Source of the DNA: Phytobacter palmae | Lineage (GTDB): Bacteria; Pseudomonadota; Gammaproteobacteria; Enterobacterales; Enterobacteriaceae | NCBI GenBank assembly: GCA_900112785.1 | Contig: FONB01000008.1 | Coordinates: 62,001-126,000, forward strand | Reading direction: 5' to 3' | Length of the DNA: 64,000 nt | In this document: one piece after another, positions 18,761-27,521 of the stretch | Layout of the letters: each line of letters starts with the position of its first letter | How positions within the stretch are numbered: the stretch's first letter is position 1 | Notes under the pieces: model-generated | Seen by the model: the letters and a program-made list of their open reading frames with translations, nothing else | What the model was told of the DNA's origin: nothing | Databases searched by the model: none | Program-made: the position numbers and the translations under genes

Positions 18761-20395
18761 ATGTCGATTTTGCACTCCACATTCCGATTTCGTCTTTTCG
18801 CCACGATGGCGCTGGCAGGGATCAGTTCCGCTTCGGTTGCTGCAGAGAACGCGCCCAAAAATGGCGGCACGCTGATCTATCTGGAACAACAGGCACACAC
18901 CAATCTCTATCCGCCTGCGGGTGGGTTTTACCCTAACGGCGGCATTCTTAATCAGATAACCGACAAGCTGACCTGGCAAAACCCGAAAACCCTGCAGATT
19001 GAGCCGTGGATTGCGCAATCCTGGACCACTAACGAGGATTACACGGAGTACACGTTTAAGCTTCGACCGGGCGTGACCTTCTCTGACGGCACTCCGCTTG
19101 ACGCTAAGGCGGTGGCGAAAAATTTCGATACCTACGGTCTGGGCAATAAAGCCCTCAACCAGCCAGTTTCCGAGGTCATCAACAACTACCTGAAAAGCGA
19201 AGTGGTCGATCCGCTAACGGTGAAGTTCTTTTTTAAATCACCATCACCAGGCTTCCTGCAGGGCACCTCCGCCATTGGTTCCGGGCTGGTCTCACTCGCA
19301 ACACTTGAGAAAAATTTTAACCAGCTTGGCAATGCGCGCAGCATTATCGGCTCCGGCCCGTTTGTGGTAGAGAGCGACCGTCCGGGGCGTGAGGTAAAAC
19401 TGGTGGCGCGCAAGGACTATAACTGGGCTCCACCCAGCTTTGCCCACCAGGGGCGCCCTTATCTGGATGGTATTAACGTTCTGGTGACGCCCGAAGACAG
19501 CGTGCGCATTGGGGCCCTGCTTTCCGGCCAGGCGGATGCGATTCGCCAGATTCAGGCCTACGATGAGAAGCGGGTCTCCGACAAAGGTTTTGCCGTTTAT
19601 GCTTCGCCCACGCGTGGGGTGAACAACAGCATTAACTTCCGCCCTGATAACCCGCTGGTGGCGGATCAAAAAGTGCGTGAGGCGCTGTTGCATGCCACCA
19701 ATACCAAAGAGATAGTCCAGACCCTTTTTTCCGATCATTACCCGCAGGCCACATCAGTGTTAGCCAAAACGGCGGTGGGCTATGTGGATCTTTCCGACAA
19801 ACTGAAATTTGACCCGGCGCTGGCGGCGCGTCTGCTGGACGACGCAGGCTGGAAAAGCGGCCCGGACGGAGTGCGTCAAAAAGGCGGCCAGTCTCTGACG
19901 CTGACGGCGTACGAATCACCACCACAACCGCAGAATAAAGAGACGCTACAGCTGGTAGCGCAACAGTGGGCCAAAGTGGGCGTCAAACTCAACGTCCTGG
20001 CGGGTGATGCGGGCAGCAAAACCCTGGATAACCTCGACCCGGCCAAAACGGGTGTCTATCCCAGCATGGTGGGTCGCGCAGATCCGGATGTCCTGAAAAG
20101 TCAGTACTATCCGACCCTGCGCAATGTGCTACTGCAAAAAGGGGGCGCCAGCGACAAAGTGAAGCAGTTTGAGGATAGCCATCTGAACGAGTTACTCAAT
20201 GGTATCGCCTCCGCCACCTCGCAGGATAAACGTATCGCGCTGGTTAACGAGGTGCAGCAATACCTTATCGATAAAGCTTACGTCATCCCCATCTTTGAAG
20301 AGCCGCAGGTCTATGCCGGTGCGCCTTCCACAAAGGGACTGAGCTTCGAAGCCGTAGGACGTCCGAGCTTTTACAACACCTGGTTGGATAAATAA
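18761..20395 (+). CDS. ABC transporter substrate-binding protein (SBP_bac_5 family)
   Basis: A 544-residue periplasmic binding protein with a signal peptide ending near SVAA|ENAP. Family features are GGTLIYLEQ at the mature N terminus, the LRPGVTFSDGTPLDAKAVAKNF block (about residue 108 on), and the C-terminal NEVQQYLIDKAYVIPIFEEP. It belongs to the dipeptide/nickel/opine class. As far as I recall, NCBI and TIGRFAMs separate a subfamily of such proteins that sits beside CMD/AhpD-like genes, as here. It heads a five-gene operon with the permeases, the ATPase and the AhpD-like protein. Confidence 0.9.
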   Translation: MSILHSTFRFRLFATMALAGISSASVAAENAPKNGGTLIYLEQQAHTNLYPPAGGFYPNGGILNQITDKLTWQNPKTLQIEPWIAQSWTTNEDYTEYTFKLRPGVTFSDGTPLDAKAVAKNFDTYGLGNKALNQPVSEVINNYLKSEVVDPLTVKFFFKSPSPGFLQGTSAIGSGLVSLATLEKNFNQLGNARSIIGSGPFVVESDRPGREVKLVARKDYNWAPPSFAHQGRPYLDGINVLVTPEDSVRIGALLSGQADAIRQIQAYDEKRVSDKGFAVYASPTRGVNNSINFRPDNPLVADQKVREALLHATNTKEIVQTLFSDHYPQATSVLAKTAVGYVDLSDKLKFDPALAARLLDDAGWKSGPDGVRQKGGQSLTLTAYESPPQPQNKETLQLVAQQWAKVGVKLNVLAGDAGSKTLDNLDPAKTGVYPSMVGRADPDVLKSQYYPTLRNVLLQKGGASDKVKQFEDSHLNELLNGIASATSQDKRIALVNEVQQYLIDKAYVIPIFEEPQVYAGAPSTKGLSFEAVGRPSFYNTWLDK

Positions 20396-20449
20396 CGCAC
20401 GGGTTTTCTCTCGTCCTCGGACGAGAGGGCATCGAAAAGAGGACAAGCC

Positions 20450-21394
20450 ATGGGCAGATATCTGACGGTTCGTTTTGGTCAGGCACTGATAGTGTTATGG
20501 GCCGCATTTACGCTCTCCTTTGTGCTGTTACAGGCACTACCGGGCGACGCAATACTGATCAAGTTTCAGAATCCGGATCTCGGGTTGAGTGCGGAGCAAA
20601 TTGCCCAGTTGCGCCTGAGCTATGGCGCTGACACACCGGTAATGACGCAATATGTGCATGCTCTTGTCAGTCTGTTGCAGGGGGATTTTGGCCTCTCTCT
20701 CCAGTCCGGTGTGCCGGTCAGTGAGCTGCTGAGTGAGAATCTTCCTTCCACGTTACTGTTGGCGCTGTTAGGGCTGATAGTCGCTACGTTACTGGCTTTT
20801 CTCCTGGCCGCACTCTCATTCCTCTCGCCGTTTAGTTGGCTGCGTGCGGCATTGCAATCGCTGCCCTCACTGTTTATTTCGGTGCCGACTTTCTGGCTCG
20901 GTATCGTGTTAATCCAGATTTTCTCCTTCCAGTTGGGATGGATCCCGGTGATTAACCCAGGCCCGTGGCAGGGGCTGATCCTGCCCACATTGACGCTGGC
21001 GCTGCCGATTTCGGCACCGCTGGCGCAAATTCTGATGCGCAGTATCGACCAGGTACAAACCCAGCCGTATGTTGCCGTTGCGCGTGCAAAAGGTGCCAGC
21101 CGGGCCGGGGTATTATGGCGTCACGTATTAGGCAATGCGCTGTTGCCAACGCTGACCGTCGCCGGGCTGTTATTAGGCGAGCTTATTGCCGGTGCGCTGA
21201 TAACCGAGACGGTATTTGGCCGCAGTGGCCTGGGGCAACTCACTCAGGAAGCGGTCAATACTCAGGACGGTAGCGTGTTGCAGGCTATCGTGGTGATTTC
21301 CGCCAGCGCCTTCGTCGTGATCAACCTCGTCATCGATCTGCTGTATCCCTTGCTCGATCCCCGACTGAAAAACAGCACAGGAGTCGCCTTATGA
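20450..21394 (+). CDS. ABC importer permease, DppB type
   Basis: A 314-residue inner membrane permease with the GsiC/DppB layout: one N-terminal helix (MGRYLTVRFGQALIVLWAAF), a periplasmic segment (LSAEQIAQLRLSYG), and five further helices. The cytoplasmic EAA loop reads VARAKGASRAGVLWRHVLGNALLPTL, where the ATPase docks. It follows the binding protein by 54 bases and overlaps the next permease by four bases (ATGA). Confidence 0.92.
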   Translation: MGRYLTVRFGQALIVLWAAFTLSFVLLQALPGDAILIKFQNPDLGLSAEQIAQLRLSYGADTPVMTQYVHALVSLLQGDFGLSLQSGVPVSELLSENLPSTLLLALLGLIVATLLAFLLAALSFLSPFSWLRAALQSLPSLFISVPTFWLGIVLIQIFSFQLGWIPVINPGPWQGLILPTLTLALPISAPLAQILMRSIDQVQTQPYVAVARAKGASRAGVLWRHVLGNALLPTLTVAGLLLGELIAGALITETVFGRSGLGQLTQEAVNTQDGSVLQAIVVISASAFVVINLVIDLLYPLLDPRLKNSTGVAL

Positions 21395-22251
21395 CGGTCG
21401 TTCCTCAGGGGAAGCTTAGTTTCCCGTCATTGCGCAAACGCGCTCGCATACCCCGTATTACGCTGCGTCCGGGACTGATTGCCGCCTGGCTGGTCTTGCT
21501 GACCGTTGTGCTCTGGGCGCTGTTTCCCGCCTGGTTCACCCATTTCAGCCCGACAGAGGGGATTGCGGGGGCCCAGCGTCTTGCTCCTGGCGACGGCTAT
21601 CTGCTCGGCACTGACCAGTTGGGGCGCGACCTGTATACCCGTATTGTCTACGGCGCTGTGCACTCCCTCTCTGGTGCGCTCATCGCGGTAGGTCTTGGAC
21701 TGGCGCTGGGGAGTTTATTTGGACTACTGGCAGGGGCAATCGGGGGCTGGTTTGATACCCTGACCATGCGCGTTATCGATATTTTGCTCGCTATCCCCGG
21801 GCTGCTGCTGGCGCTGAGCGTCATCATTCTGCTGGGGTTCGGCACGGTGAATGCTGCCATCGCGGTGGGGATCACCTCGATTGCCAGTTTTACGCGCCTG
21901 GTACGAGGTGAAACTCTGCGTGTACGCCACAGCGATTTCGTCGAAGCGGCGTGGGGCAGCGGCGGCACCTTCCTCACGGTACTGTTACGCCATATTGTGC
22001 CTAACGCCTTGAGTACCGTCTTCGCCTTTGCCGCACTGCAATTCGGTAGCGCCATTCTGGCCATTTCGACCCTCAGTTTCCTGGGGTATGGCGCGCCGCC
22101 GCCTACGCCGGAGTGGGGGTTGCTGATTGCCGAAGGACGTAATTACCTTTCAACGGCCTGGTGGCTGACCGCTTTCCCGGGAATAGTGGTTGTGCTGGTC
22201 GTGCTGGCGGCTAATCGTATCAGCCAGTCATTGCGCAGGGGGCAGCCATGA
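21391..22251 (+). CDS. ABC importer permease, DppC type
   Basis: A 286-residue second permease with the N-terminal OppC_N region (helix at about 28-50, then LLGTDQLGRDLYTRIVYGA) and five more helices. The EAA loop is FVEAAWGSGGTFLTVLLRHIVPN. It pairs with the DppB-type protein to form the membrane channel. Its start and stop overlap both neighbours by four bases, indicating translational coupling. Confidence 0.92.
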   Translation: MTVVPQGKLSFPSLRKRARIPRITLRPGLIAAWLVLLTVVLWALFPAWFTHFSPTEGIAGAQRLAPGDGYLLGTDQLGRDLYTRIVYGAVHSLSGALIAVGLGLALGSLFGLLAGAIGGWFDTLTMRVIDILLAIPGLLLALSVIILLGFGTVNAAIAVGITSIASFTRLVRGETLRVRHSDFVEAAWGSGGTFLTVLLRHIVPNALSTVFAFAALQFGSAILAISTLSFLGYGAPPPTPEWGLLIAEGRNYLSTAWWLTAFPGIVVVLVVLAANRISQSLRRGQP

Positions 22252-23903
22252 GCCTGAATATCAGTCTGCAACAGAGCAGCGCGACCTTGCCGGTACTGGA
22301 GCTTGAGGATGTCACCATCCGCTACCGCACCGCCGAAGGTGACCGTACGGTGGTGGAAGGGGTGTCATTTCAAATCAATCCCGGTGAAGTGGTGGCGCTG
22401 GTGGGCGAGTCCGGTTCCGGTAAGACCACCACGGCGCAGGCCGTCATTGGTCTGCTCAGTGAAAATGGTCGTCTGACGCAGGGGGCCATTCGCCTTAATG
22501 GCACCGATATCAGCCGCTGGTCGCAAAAGCAGCTGGACGGTATTCGTGGCGCGCGTATCAGCCTTATCCCTCAGGATCCGACCAGCTCGCTCAATCCGGT
22601 CAAAACCATCGGGGCGCAGGTTGATGAGATTCTGCGTTTGCACCAGCGTGCCTCCCGTCAGGTGATTCGTCAGCAAACTCTGGCGCTGCTGGCCCGCGTC
22701 GGATTGACCCATCCCGAACTTCGCGCGCAGCAATATCCCTATCAACTCTCGGGTGGTATGAAGCAGCGAGTCTTGATCGCTATCGCTATCGCGCTCAAAC
22801 CTGCGCTGATTATCGCCGATGAGCCTACCAGCGCGCTGGACGTGACGGTACAAAAACGCGTGCTGGATTTGCTGGATGAACTTCGGCGGGAGAGTGGCAC
22901 TGCCGTTCTCTTCGTGACCCATGATTTAGGCGTGGCAGCGGAGCGCGCCGATCGCCTGGTGGTCTTTCAGCGCGGACATGTGCAGGAGCAAGGCCCTGTT
23001 CAGAAAGTATTGCAGGCACCCCGTAGCCAGTATGCCAGGGCGCTGCTGGCGGATGTTCCGTCGCTCAACGCAACATTCCGTACGCCACGAACAAGCGCTG
23101 GCGACCTGGTGATACGGGTGGAAAATCTGGTCCAGACTTATCCGTTATCAGGGGACAACAAAACCATCTTCCGTGCGGTGGATAATTTGTCGTTTACCGT
23201 TGAACGCGGCACCACGCATGCCATTGTGGGGGAGTCGGGGTCGGGGAAAACCACAACGGCGCGCAGTTTGCTTGGATTTCATCGCCCTATCAGCGGACAA
23301 ATTCTGATTGATGGCACAGATATCACCCGCTTAAAAGGCGAGCCGCTGCGTCAGTTCCGACAAAAAATTCAACTGGTCTATCAGAACCCATTCAGTTCGC
23401 TCGATCCAGCACAGCGTCTGTTCGACATTGTGGCCGAGCCGCTGCGTAATTTTGGTCAGTCCGACCGGGCAACGCGCGAGCATAAAGTACATGAGATGTT
23501 TGAGCGCGTGGCGCTGTCGCCGGAGCTGCTGACCCGCAAACCGCATGAGCTCTCCGGCGGCCAGCGCCAGCGCGTGGCCATTGCGCGGGCGCTGATTCTC
23601 GAACCCCAGGTGCTGGTGCTTGACGAAGCGGTTTCCGCTCTTGATGTGACGGTACAGGCGCAGATCCTGCGTCTGCTGGACACACTCCAGCGCGAGCTCG
23701 GTCTGACCTATCTGTTTATTTCTCACGACCTCTCCGTGGTGCGGCAGATCGCCGACACCGTGAGCGTGCTCCGGCATGGAAAGCAGGTCGAGTCCGGCCC
23801 GGTAGAACACATTTTTAGCCACTCCCGTGAACCGTACACGCGGGAGTTGATCGATGCCATTCCCGGCATGACGCACCGTACCCGAACACAGGAGATTTTA
23901 TGA
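22248..23903 (+). CDS. Fused double ATP-binding protein of a Dpp/Opp-type importer
   Basis: A 551-residue protein with two ABC ATPase domains fused in one chain, as in GsiA and YejF. Domain 1 has Walker A GESGSGKT at 53-60, signature LSGGMKQR at 167-174 and Walker B ALIIADEPTSALD. Domain 2 has Walker A at 328-335, signature LSGGQRQR at 435-442 and VLVLDEAVSALD. The oligopeptide-type C-terminal motif after each domain is recognisable (VLQAPRSQYARALLADVP; SREPYTRELIDAIP). Both halves look catalytically intact, so it powers the two permeases just upstream. Confidence 0.93.
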   Translation: MSLNISLQQSSATLPVLELEDVTIRYRTAEGDRTVVEGVSFQINPGEVVALVGESGSGKTTTAQAVIGLLSENGRLTQGAIRLNGTDISRWSQKQLDGIRGARISLIPQDPTSSLNPVKTIGAQVDEILRLHQRASRQVIRQQTLALLARVGLTHPELRAQQYPYQLSGGMKQRVLIAIAIALKPALIIADEPTSALDVTVQKRVLDLLDELRRESGTAVLFVTHDLGVAAERADRLVVFQRGHVQEQGPVQKVLQAPRSQYARALLADVPSLNATFRTPRTSAGDLVIRVENLVQTYPLSGDNKTIFRAVDNLSFTVERGTTHAIVGESGSGKTTTARSLLGFHRPISGQILIDGTDITRLKGEPLRQFRQKIQLVYQNPFSSLDPAQRLFDIVAEPLRNFGQSDRATREHKVHEMFERVALSPELLTRKPHELSGGQRQRVAIARALILEPQVLVLDEAVSALDVTVQAQILRLLDTLQRELGLTYLFISHDLSVVRQIADTVSVLRHGKQVESGPVEHIFSHSREPYTRELIDAIPGMTHRTRTQEIL

Positions 23904-25054
23904 CGTTGCATGACCCTCAGATTCCGGAAAAAGAGACGGCGTTTCACACGTACGATCTGCTCGATAACCTGGCCGGGATAGCGCCGGGAAGTGAACTGGC
24001 CGCCGCTCGCCAGACGCGGGAAGCGGCAACGCGCCATACACAGGGCAGTTATGAGGCGCTTTTTTCCGCCCGGGCTGTACAGGGAAGGCTAACGCTTGCC
24101 GTGCGATTCTGGCTGGCGGCGCAGATTAGCAACTGGCTGCGGGACAGCGTACTGCAACGCTATTACGAGCAACGCGGCAAAGACTTTATTGCCCCGAATG
24201 TGACGCCGGCACTGAACGCGGCGCTGGCCCATGCCAGAACGCTGACGCTACACCCGGTAAGCGCCCAGGAGAGTGACTTAACGGCTTTGCTGGCGGCGGG
24301 ATGGTCAGAGGACGACATTGTTACGCTTTCGCAATTAACGGCCTTTATCAGTTTCCAGAGCCGCTTATTGCGGGGTTATCGTTTACTGGCGGGCATCGAG
24401 GTGGACACCCCACCGGCACAAGCAGTCAGCGCAGGGGAGTGGCATACCCAGGCCCGGACGCTTTCAGGTAAACAGGCACCGGTTGCCTTTACCCAGGCGG
24501 AGTTAGGCTGGGAACCGTGGATTTCGGCAAAAGCACTGAGTGATTTTAATGCCGGTGAGCAGGCAACCCTGGCCCGCTTCGGTCATAGCGAGTCGGACTA
24601 TTTCCGCCTGCTGGGGCGTAATCTCCTTGTGCTTGAGCAGCGCACGCTGACCGATAAAGGGATTTTTTATACTGCCTCAGGATTGCCACGTGCCGAGCGT
24701 GAGCTCGCGGCAACCGTCGCCAGTAAGGTCAACGGCTGCATTTATTGCGCCTCGGTTCATGCCCGCAAAGCAAGCCAGCTCTCTAAACAGCAGGAGGCAG
24801 TGCAACGTCTGCTGGAGATAGCCCCAGGCGGCGATCTGACTCAGGGGCAGTCGCCACGCTGGCAGGCGGAGATCAATTTCGCTGCGCGTCTCTCCAGTAC
24901 ACCCGCACAGGCCAGCGCGCAGGATGTGGCGAAACTGCGTGAACAGGGGTTGAGCACCCTGGAGATCGTTGATCTTGTGCAATCAACGGCATTTTTCGCA
25001 TGGGCCAACCGCCTTATGCTGACGCTGGGTGAACCCTTCTGGCCGCAGGAGTGA
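23900..25054 (+). CDS. CMD/AhpD-like fusion protein
   Basis: A 384-residue protein with two carboxymuconolactone-decarboxylase-like halves. The C-terminal half carries the AhpD redox motif C280-IY-C283-ASV-H287, consistent with alkylhydroperoxidase-type thiol chemistry. The N-terminal half has the same helical type but lacks the CxxC. I recall that in Agrobacterium relatives the two halves are separate neighbouring genes beside a peptide-type ABC importer, so this looks like a fusion. It overlaps the ATPase gene by four bases. A role in oxidising or detoxifying the imported compound is inferred. Confidence 0.8.
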   Translation: MTLHDPQIPEKETAFHTYDLLDNLAGIAPGSELAAARQTREAATRHTQGSYEALFSARAVQGRLTLAVRFWLAAQISNWLRDSVLQRYYEQRGKDFIAPNVTPALNAALAHARTLTLHPVSAQESDLTALLAAGWSEDDIVTLSQLTAFISFQSRLLRGYRLLAGIEVDTPPAQAVSAGEWHTQARTLSGKQAPVAFTQAELGWEPWISAKALSDFNAGEQATLARFGHSESDYFRLLGRNLLVLEQRTLTDKGIFYTASGLPRAERELAATVASKVNGCIYCASVHARKASQLSKQQEAVQRLLEIAPGGDLTQGQSPRWQAEINFAARLSSTPAQASAQDVAKLREQGLSTLEIVDLVQSTAFFAWANRLMLTLGEPFWPQE

Positions 25055-25210
25055 ACTGTTAAGAGAATATAAGGGATGTTTCGCGATGATAAAAAGCGGA
25101 TCATCCTTTCCCCCGCCTTTATTTCCCCGTAATAGTTTAAATATGTCAATTTCTGGCAACATCCCATTTCGGAAATGTGTTTTTCAACTTTGCATATGTT
25201 TTTTTCTTGT

Positions 25211-25240
25211 TTGTCTTTGCCGACCTCGCGGCAATATAGT
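25211..25240 (+). promoter_or_regulatory. Candidate promoter with palindrome for the second import cluster
   Basis: TTGTCT (25211-25216) and TATAGT (25235-25240) are spaced by 18 bases and lie about 65 bases before the ATPase start, in an AT-rich gap. The spacer contains the inverted repeat TGCCG-N6-CGGCA (25218-25233), a plausible operator. No regulator gene is adjacent. Confidence 0.5.
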
Positions 25241-25303
25241 TTTTGTAAAGAAATAAATGCCGCCGTTGCGCATTTATCAGGGATAGCCCGTTGCGAAAAT
25301 ATA

Positions 25304-26047
25304 ATGATGATTGCCATTGAGAAAATCAGTAAAAGTTTTACTGGCGAAAAAATACTAAAAGAGGTGTCGCTTTCCATTAATGCAGGGGAAATTATCTGCA
25401 TTATTGGCCCGAGTGGTTCGGGTAAAACGACACTGTTACGCACCCTGAATTTTCTGGAACCCGCCGACAGCGGAAAAATACAAATCGACGATGCCGTTGT
25501 GGATTGCGCCAAAGCAGGAAAAAAAGAGATTGAAAAAATACGCGCGAAAACTGCGATGGTCTTTCAATCCTGGAACCTGTTTCACAATCTCACCGCCCTG
25601 CAAAATATTACCGAAGGCCTGATCTATGCGCAAAAGCGCCCTCGTCAGGAGGCGGTGGCGACGGCGGAAGGTCTGCTCAAACAGGTCGGACTGTTGCATA
25701 AAAAAGATAACTATCCGAACAGCCTTTCTGGCGGGCAGAAACAGCGTATCGGGATTGCCCGTGCGCTGGCGATTAACCCGGCAGTGCTGTTACTCGATGA
25801 GCCCACGTCGGCTCTGGACCCGGAGAAAGTTGGCGAAGTTCTGACCCTTATTCAGGAGATTGCCGCTAATGGACAAACGATGATCATAGTGACTCATGAA
25901 ATGGAATTCGCCCGTCAGGTCGCCTCCAGAGTGGTCTTTATGGAAAACGGCGAGATCGTGGAGCAAGGAGCACCGGAGCAGATTTTTGGCGCGGCGTTGC
26001 ATTCGCGCACGCAGGCGTTTCTTGCCCGATTACGTTTCCACGCCTGA
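25304..26047 (+). CDS. Polar amino-acid (cystine-like) ABC importer ATPase
   Basis: About 247 residues of a single ABC ATPase of the HisP/GlnQ/TcyN type. Walker A is GPSGSGKT, signature LSGGQKQR, Walker B VLLLDEPTSALDPE, and the switch His is in IIVTHEMEFA. TLLRTLNFLE after Walker A resembles the cystine importer ATPases TcyN/YecC. Two successive ATGs (25304, 25307) are possible starts; the frame is open to 25175 but has no site there. It is the first gene of a tightly packed cluster of eight. Confidence 0.9.
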   Translation: MMIAIEKISKSFTGEKILKEVSLSINAGEIICIIGPSGSGKTTLLRTLNFLEPADSGKIQIDDAVVDCAKAGKKEIEKIRAKTAMVFQSWNLFHNLTALQNITEGLIYAQKRPRQEAVATAEGLLKQVGLLHKKDNYPNSLSGGQKQRIGIARALAINPAVLLLDEPTSALDPEKVGEVLTLIQEIAANGQTMIIVTHEMEFARQVASRVVFMENGEIVEQGAPEQIFGAALHSRTQAFLARLRFHA

Positions 26048-26057
26048 GGCTACTACA

Positions 26058-26756
26058 GTGAATTCACAACCCTTATTGAGTTTAAACGATCTGTTTTTCA
26101 TTGTGCCTAAGTTACTGGAAAACCTGCCGGTCACGTTGGGCATCACGCTTGCATCGCTATTGCTCGGTCTGGCGCTTGGCCTGGTGGCTACCGCCTTGCA
26201 GTTTAGCCACTCATCGCTATTGAGGTTGCTGGCGAAAGTGTATACCGATGTGCTGCGTGGCGCGCCGCTGGCTCTGCTAATTCTGCTCTTTTTCTTCGGC
26301 GGAAAATTGATTCTCTCGGCGCTGGAACTCCCCGCGCTACTGATAAGTGATACGACCTTTGCCATATTGTCTATTTCAGTCGGTATTAGCCCCTATTTTG
26401 CTGAAATGATGCGCTCGGCGTGGAATGCCGTGGATGTGGGACAAAAAGAGGCGATACGCATTCTCAATATTCCCTGGCACATTGGCATAGCGCGCATTAT
26501 TTTTCCACAAGGATTGATTATCGCCATTCCGAATTTCGGCAATCTTTTAATCAACCTCGTGAAGATGACATCACTGGTGAATATTATCGGCATTGTCGAT
26601 ATTTTTGGCCGCGCACAGAAAATCTCGCAAAACAGTTATGGTGCAAAGCAGGTTACGGCATTTATTAGCGTCATTCTTATCTACTGGCTGCTTAACATGA
26701 TTATCTTTTATCTCACAAGCCGTATTGAGAAAAAGTATCAATATTTACTGGAGTAA
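26058..26756 (+). CDS. Polar amino-acid ABC importer permease 1
   Basis: A 232-residue HisMQ-type permease with about five helices. The conserved cytoplasmic motif is VGQKEAIRILNIPWHIGIARIIFPQ, and GAPLALLILLFFFG is the usual Gly-Ala-Pro region. The frame is open further upstream, but the first start after the ATPase stop is GTG at 26058 (VNSQPLLSL). It lies 10 bases after the ATPase gene and three bases before the second permease. Confidence 0.88.
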   Translation: MNSQPLLSLNDLFFIVPKLLENLPVTLGITLASLLLGLALGLVATALQFSHSSLLRLLAKVYTDVLRGAPLALLILLFFFGGKLILSALELPALLISDTTFAILSISVGISPYFAEMMRSAWNAVDVGQKEAIRILNIPWHIGIARIIFPQGLIIAIPNFGNLLINLVKMTSLVNIIGIVDIFGRAQKISQNSYGAKQVTAFISVILIYWLLNMIIFYLTSRIEKKYQYLLE

Positions 26757-26759
26757 AAG

Positions 26760-27521
26760 ATGGCTATGTTTAGCTTTGATTTTATCCGGGATAATTTCAC
26801 TTTTATATTAAGTGCACTACCGGTAACGTTACTGATCACCGTTTTATCATTAATATTTTCAACCTTTGCAGGTGGCGTTCTGGCCTGGGTGCTCATTCGC
26901 AATGTACCGTATGTGAAATATCTGGTAAGGGCGTTTATCTCTTTCGGCCGCTCAGTCCCCATGCTGGTGATGCTCTATTTTGTTTTTTACGTCTGGCCGT
27001 GGATTGCCAGTGATCTTTTGGGCGGGCCGCAGGACACGCCATTCAGTTACAAACTCTCACCGCTGGTCGCCGCCGTGGCCGCTTTTTCTGTGGTCTTTAG
27101 TGCCTATTTCGCAGAGACCTTTCGTTCCGCGTGGAATGCTGTGGAAAAAGGGCAGAGAGAAGCCGCATGGTCGATAGGGCTGACCGGCTTTACCCAGTTT
27201 CGACGCATCATTTTTCCGCAGGCGGCGGTGTCCGCTTTACCCAACTATACCAGCGTCCTGATTGACCTGATCAAAGATACGTCGCTGGTTTATACCATTA
27301 CGGTCGTGGATGTGATGGCAAAGGCGAATATCGCCGCGGCGCGCGGTTTTCATTATGTGGAGGCCTATTGCATTGTCCTGATTATTTATATTGCGCTCTG
27401 TCTGGTCCTGACCCGGATATTGCGACATATCGAGGTGTATCTCAGCAATCGGTGGAAAAGCCATGCACGAAAAGTGGTTCCATCTCACTCATTTTGGGGA
27501 AAGAAGTATGTTCAAAAATAA
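26760..27521 (+). CDS. Polar amino-acid ABC importer permease 2
   Basis: A 253-residue HisMQ-type permease with GRSVPMLVMLYFVFYVWP, and the EAA-like loop VEKGQREAAWSIGLTGFTQFRRIIFPQ. It probably forms a heterodimer with the preceding permease. Its C-terminal tail runs 14 bases into the binding-protein gene, which suggests coupled translation. Confidence 0.9.
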   Translation: MAMFSFDFIRDNFTFILSALPVTLLITVLSLIFSTFAGGVLAWVLIRNVPYVKYLVRAFISFGRSVPMLVMLYFVFYVWPWIASDLLGGPQDTPFSYKLSPLVAAVAAFSVVFSAYFAETFRSAWNAVEKGQREAAWSIGLTGFTQFRRIIFPQAAVSALPNYTSVLIDLIKDTSLVYTITVVDVMAKANIAAARGFHYVEAYCIVLIIYIALCLVLTRILRHIEVYLSNRWKSHARKVVPSHSFWGKKYVQK

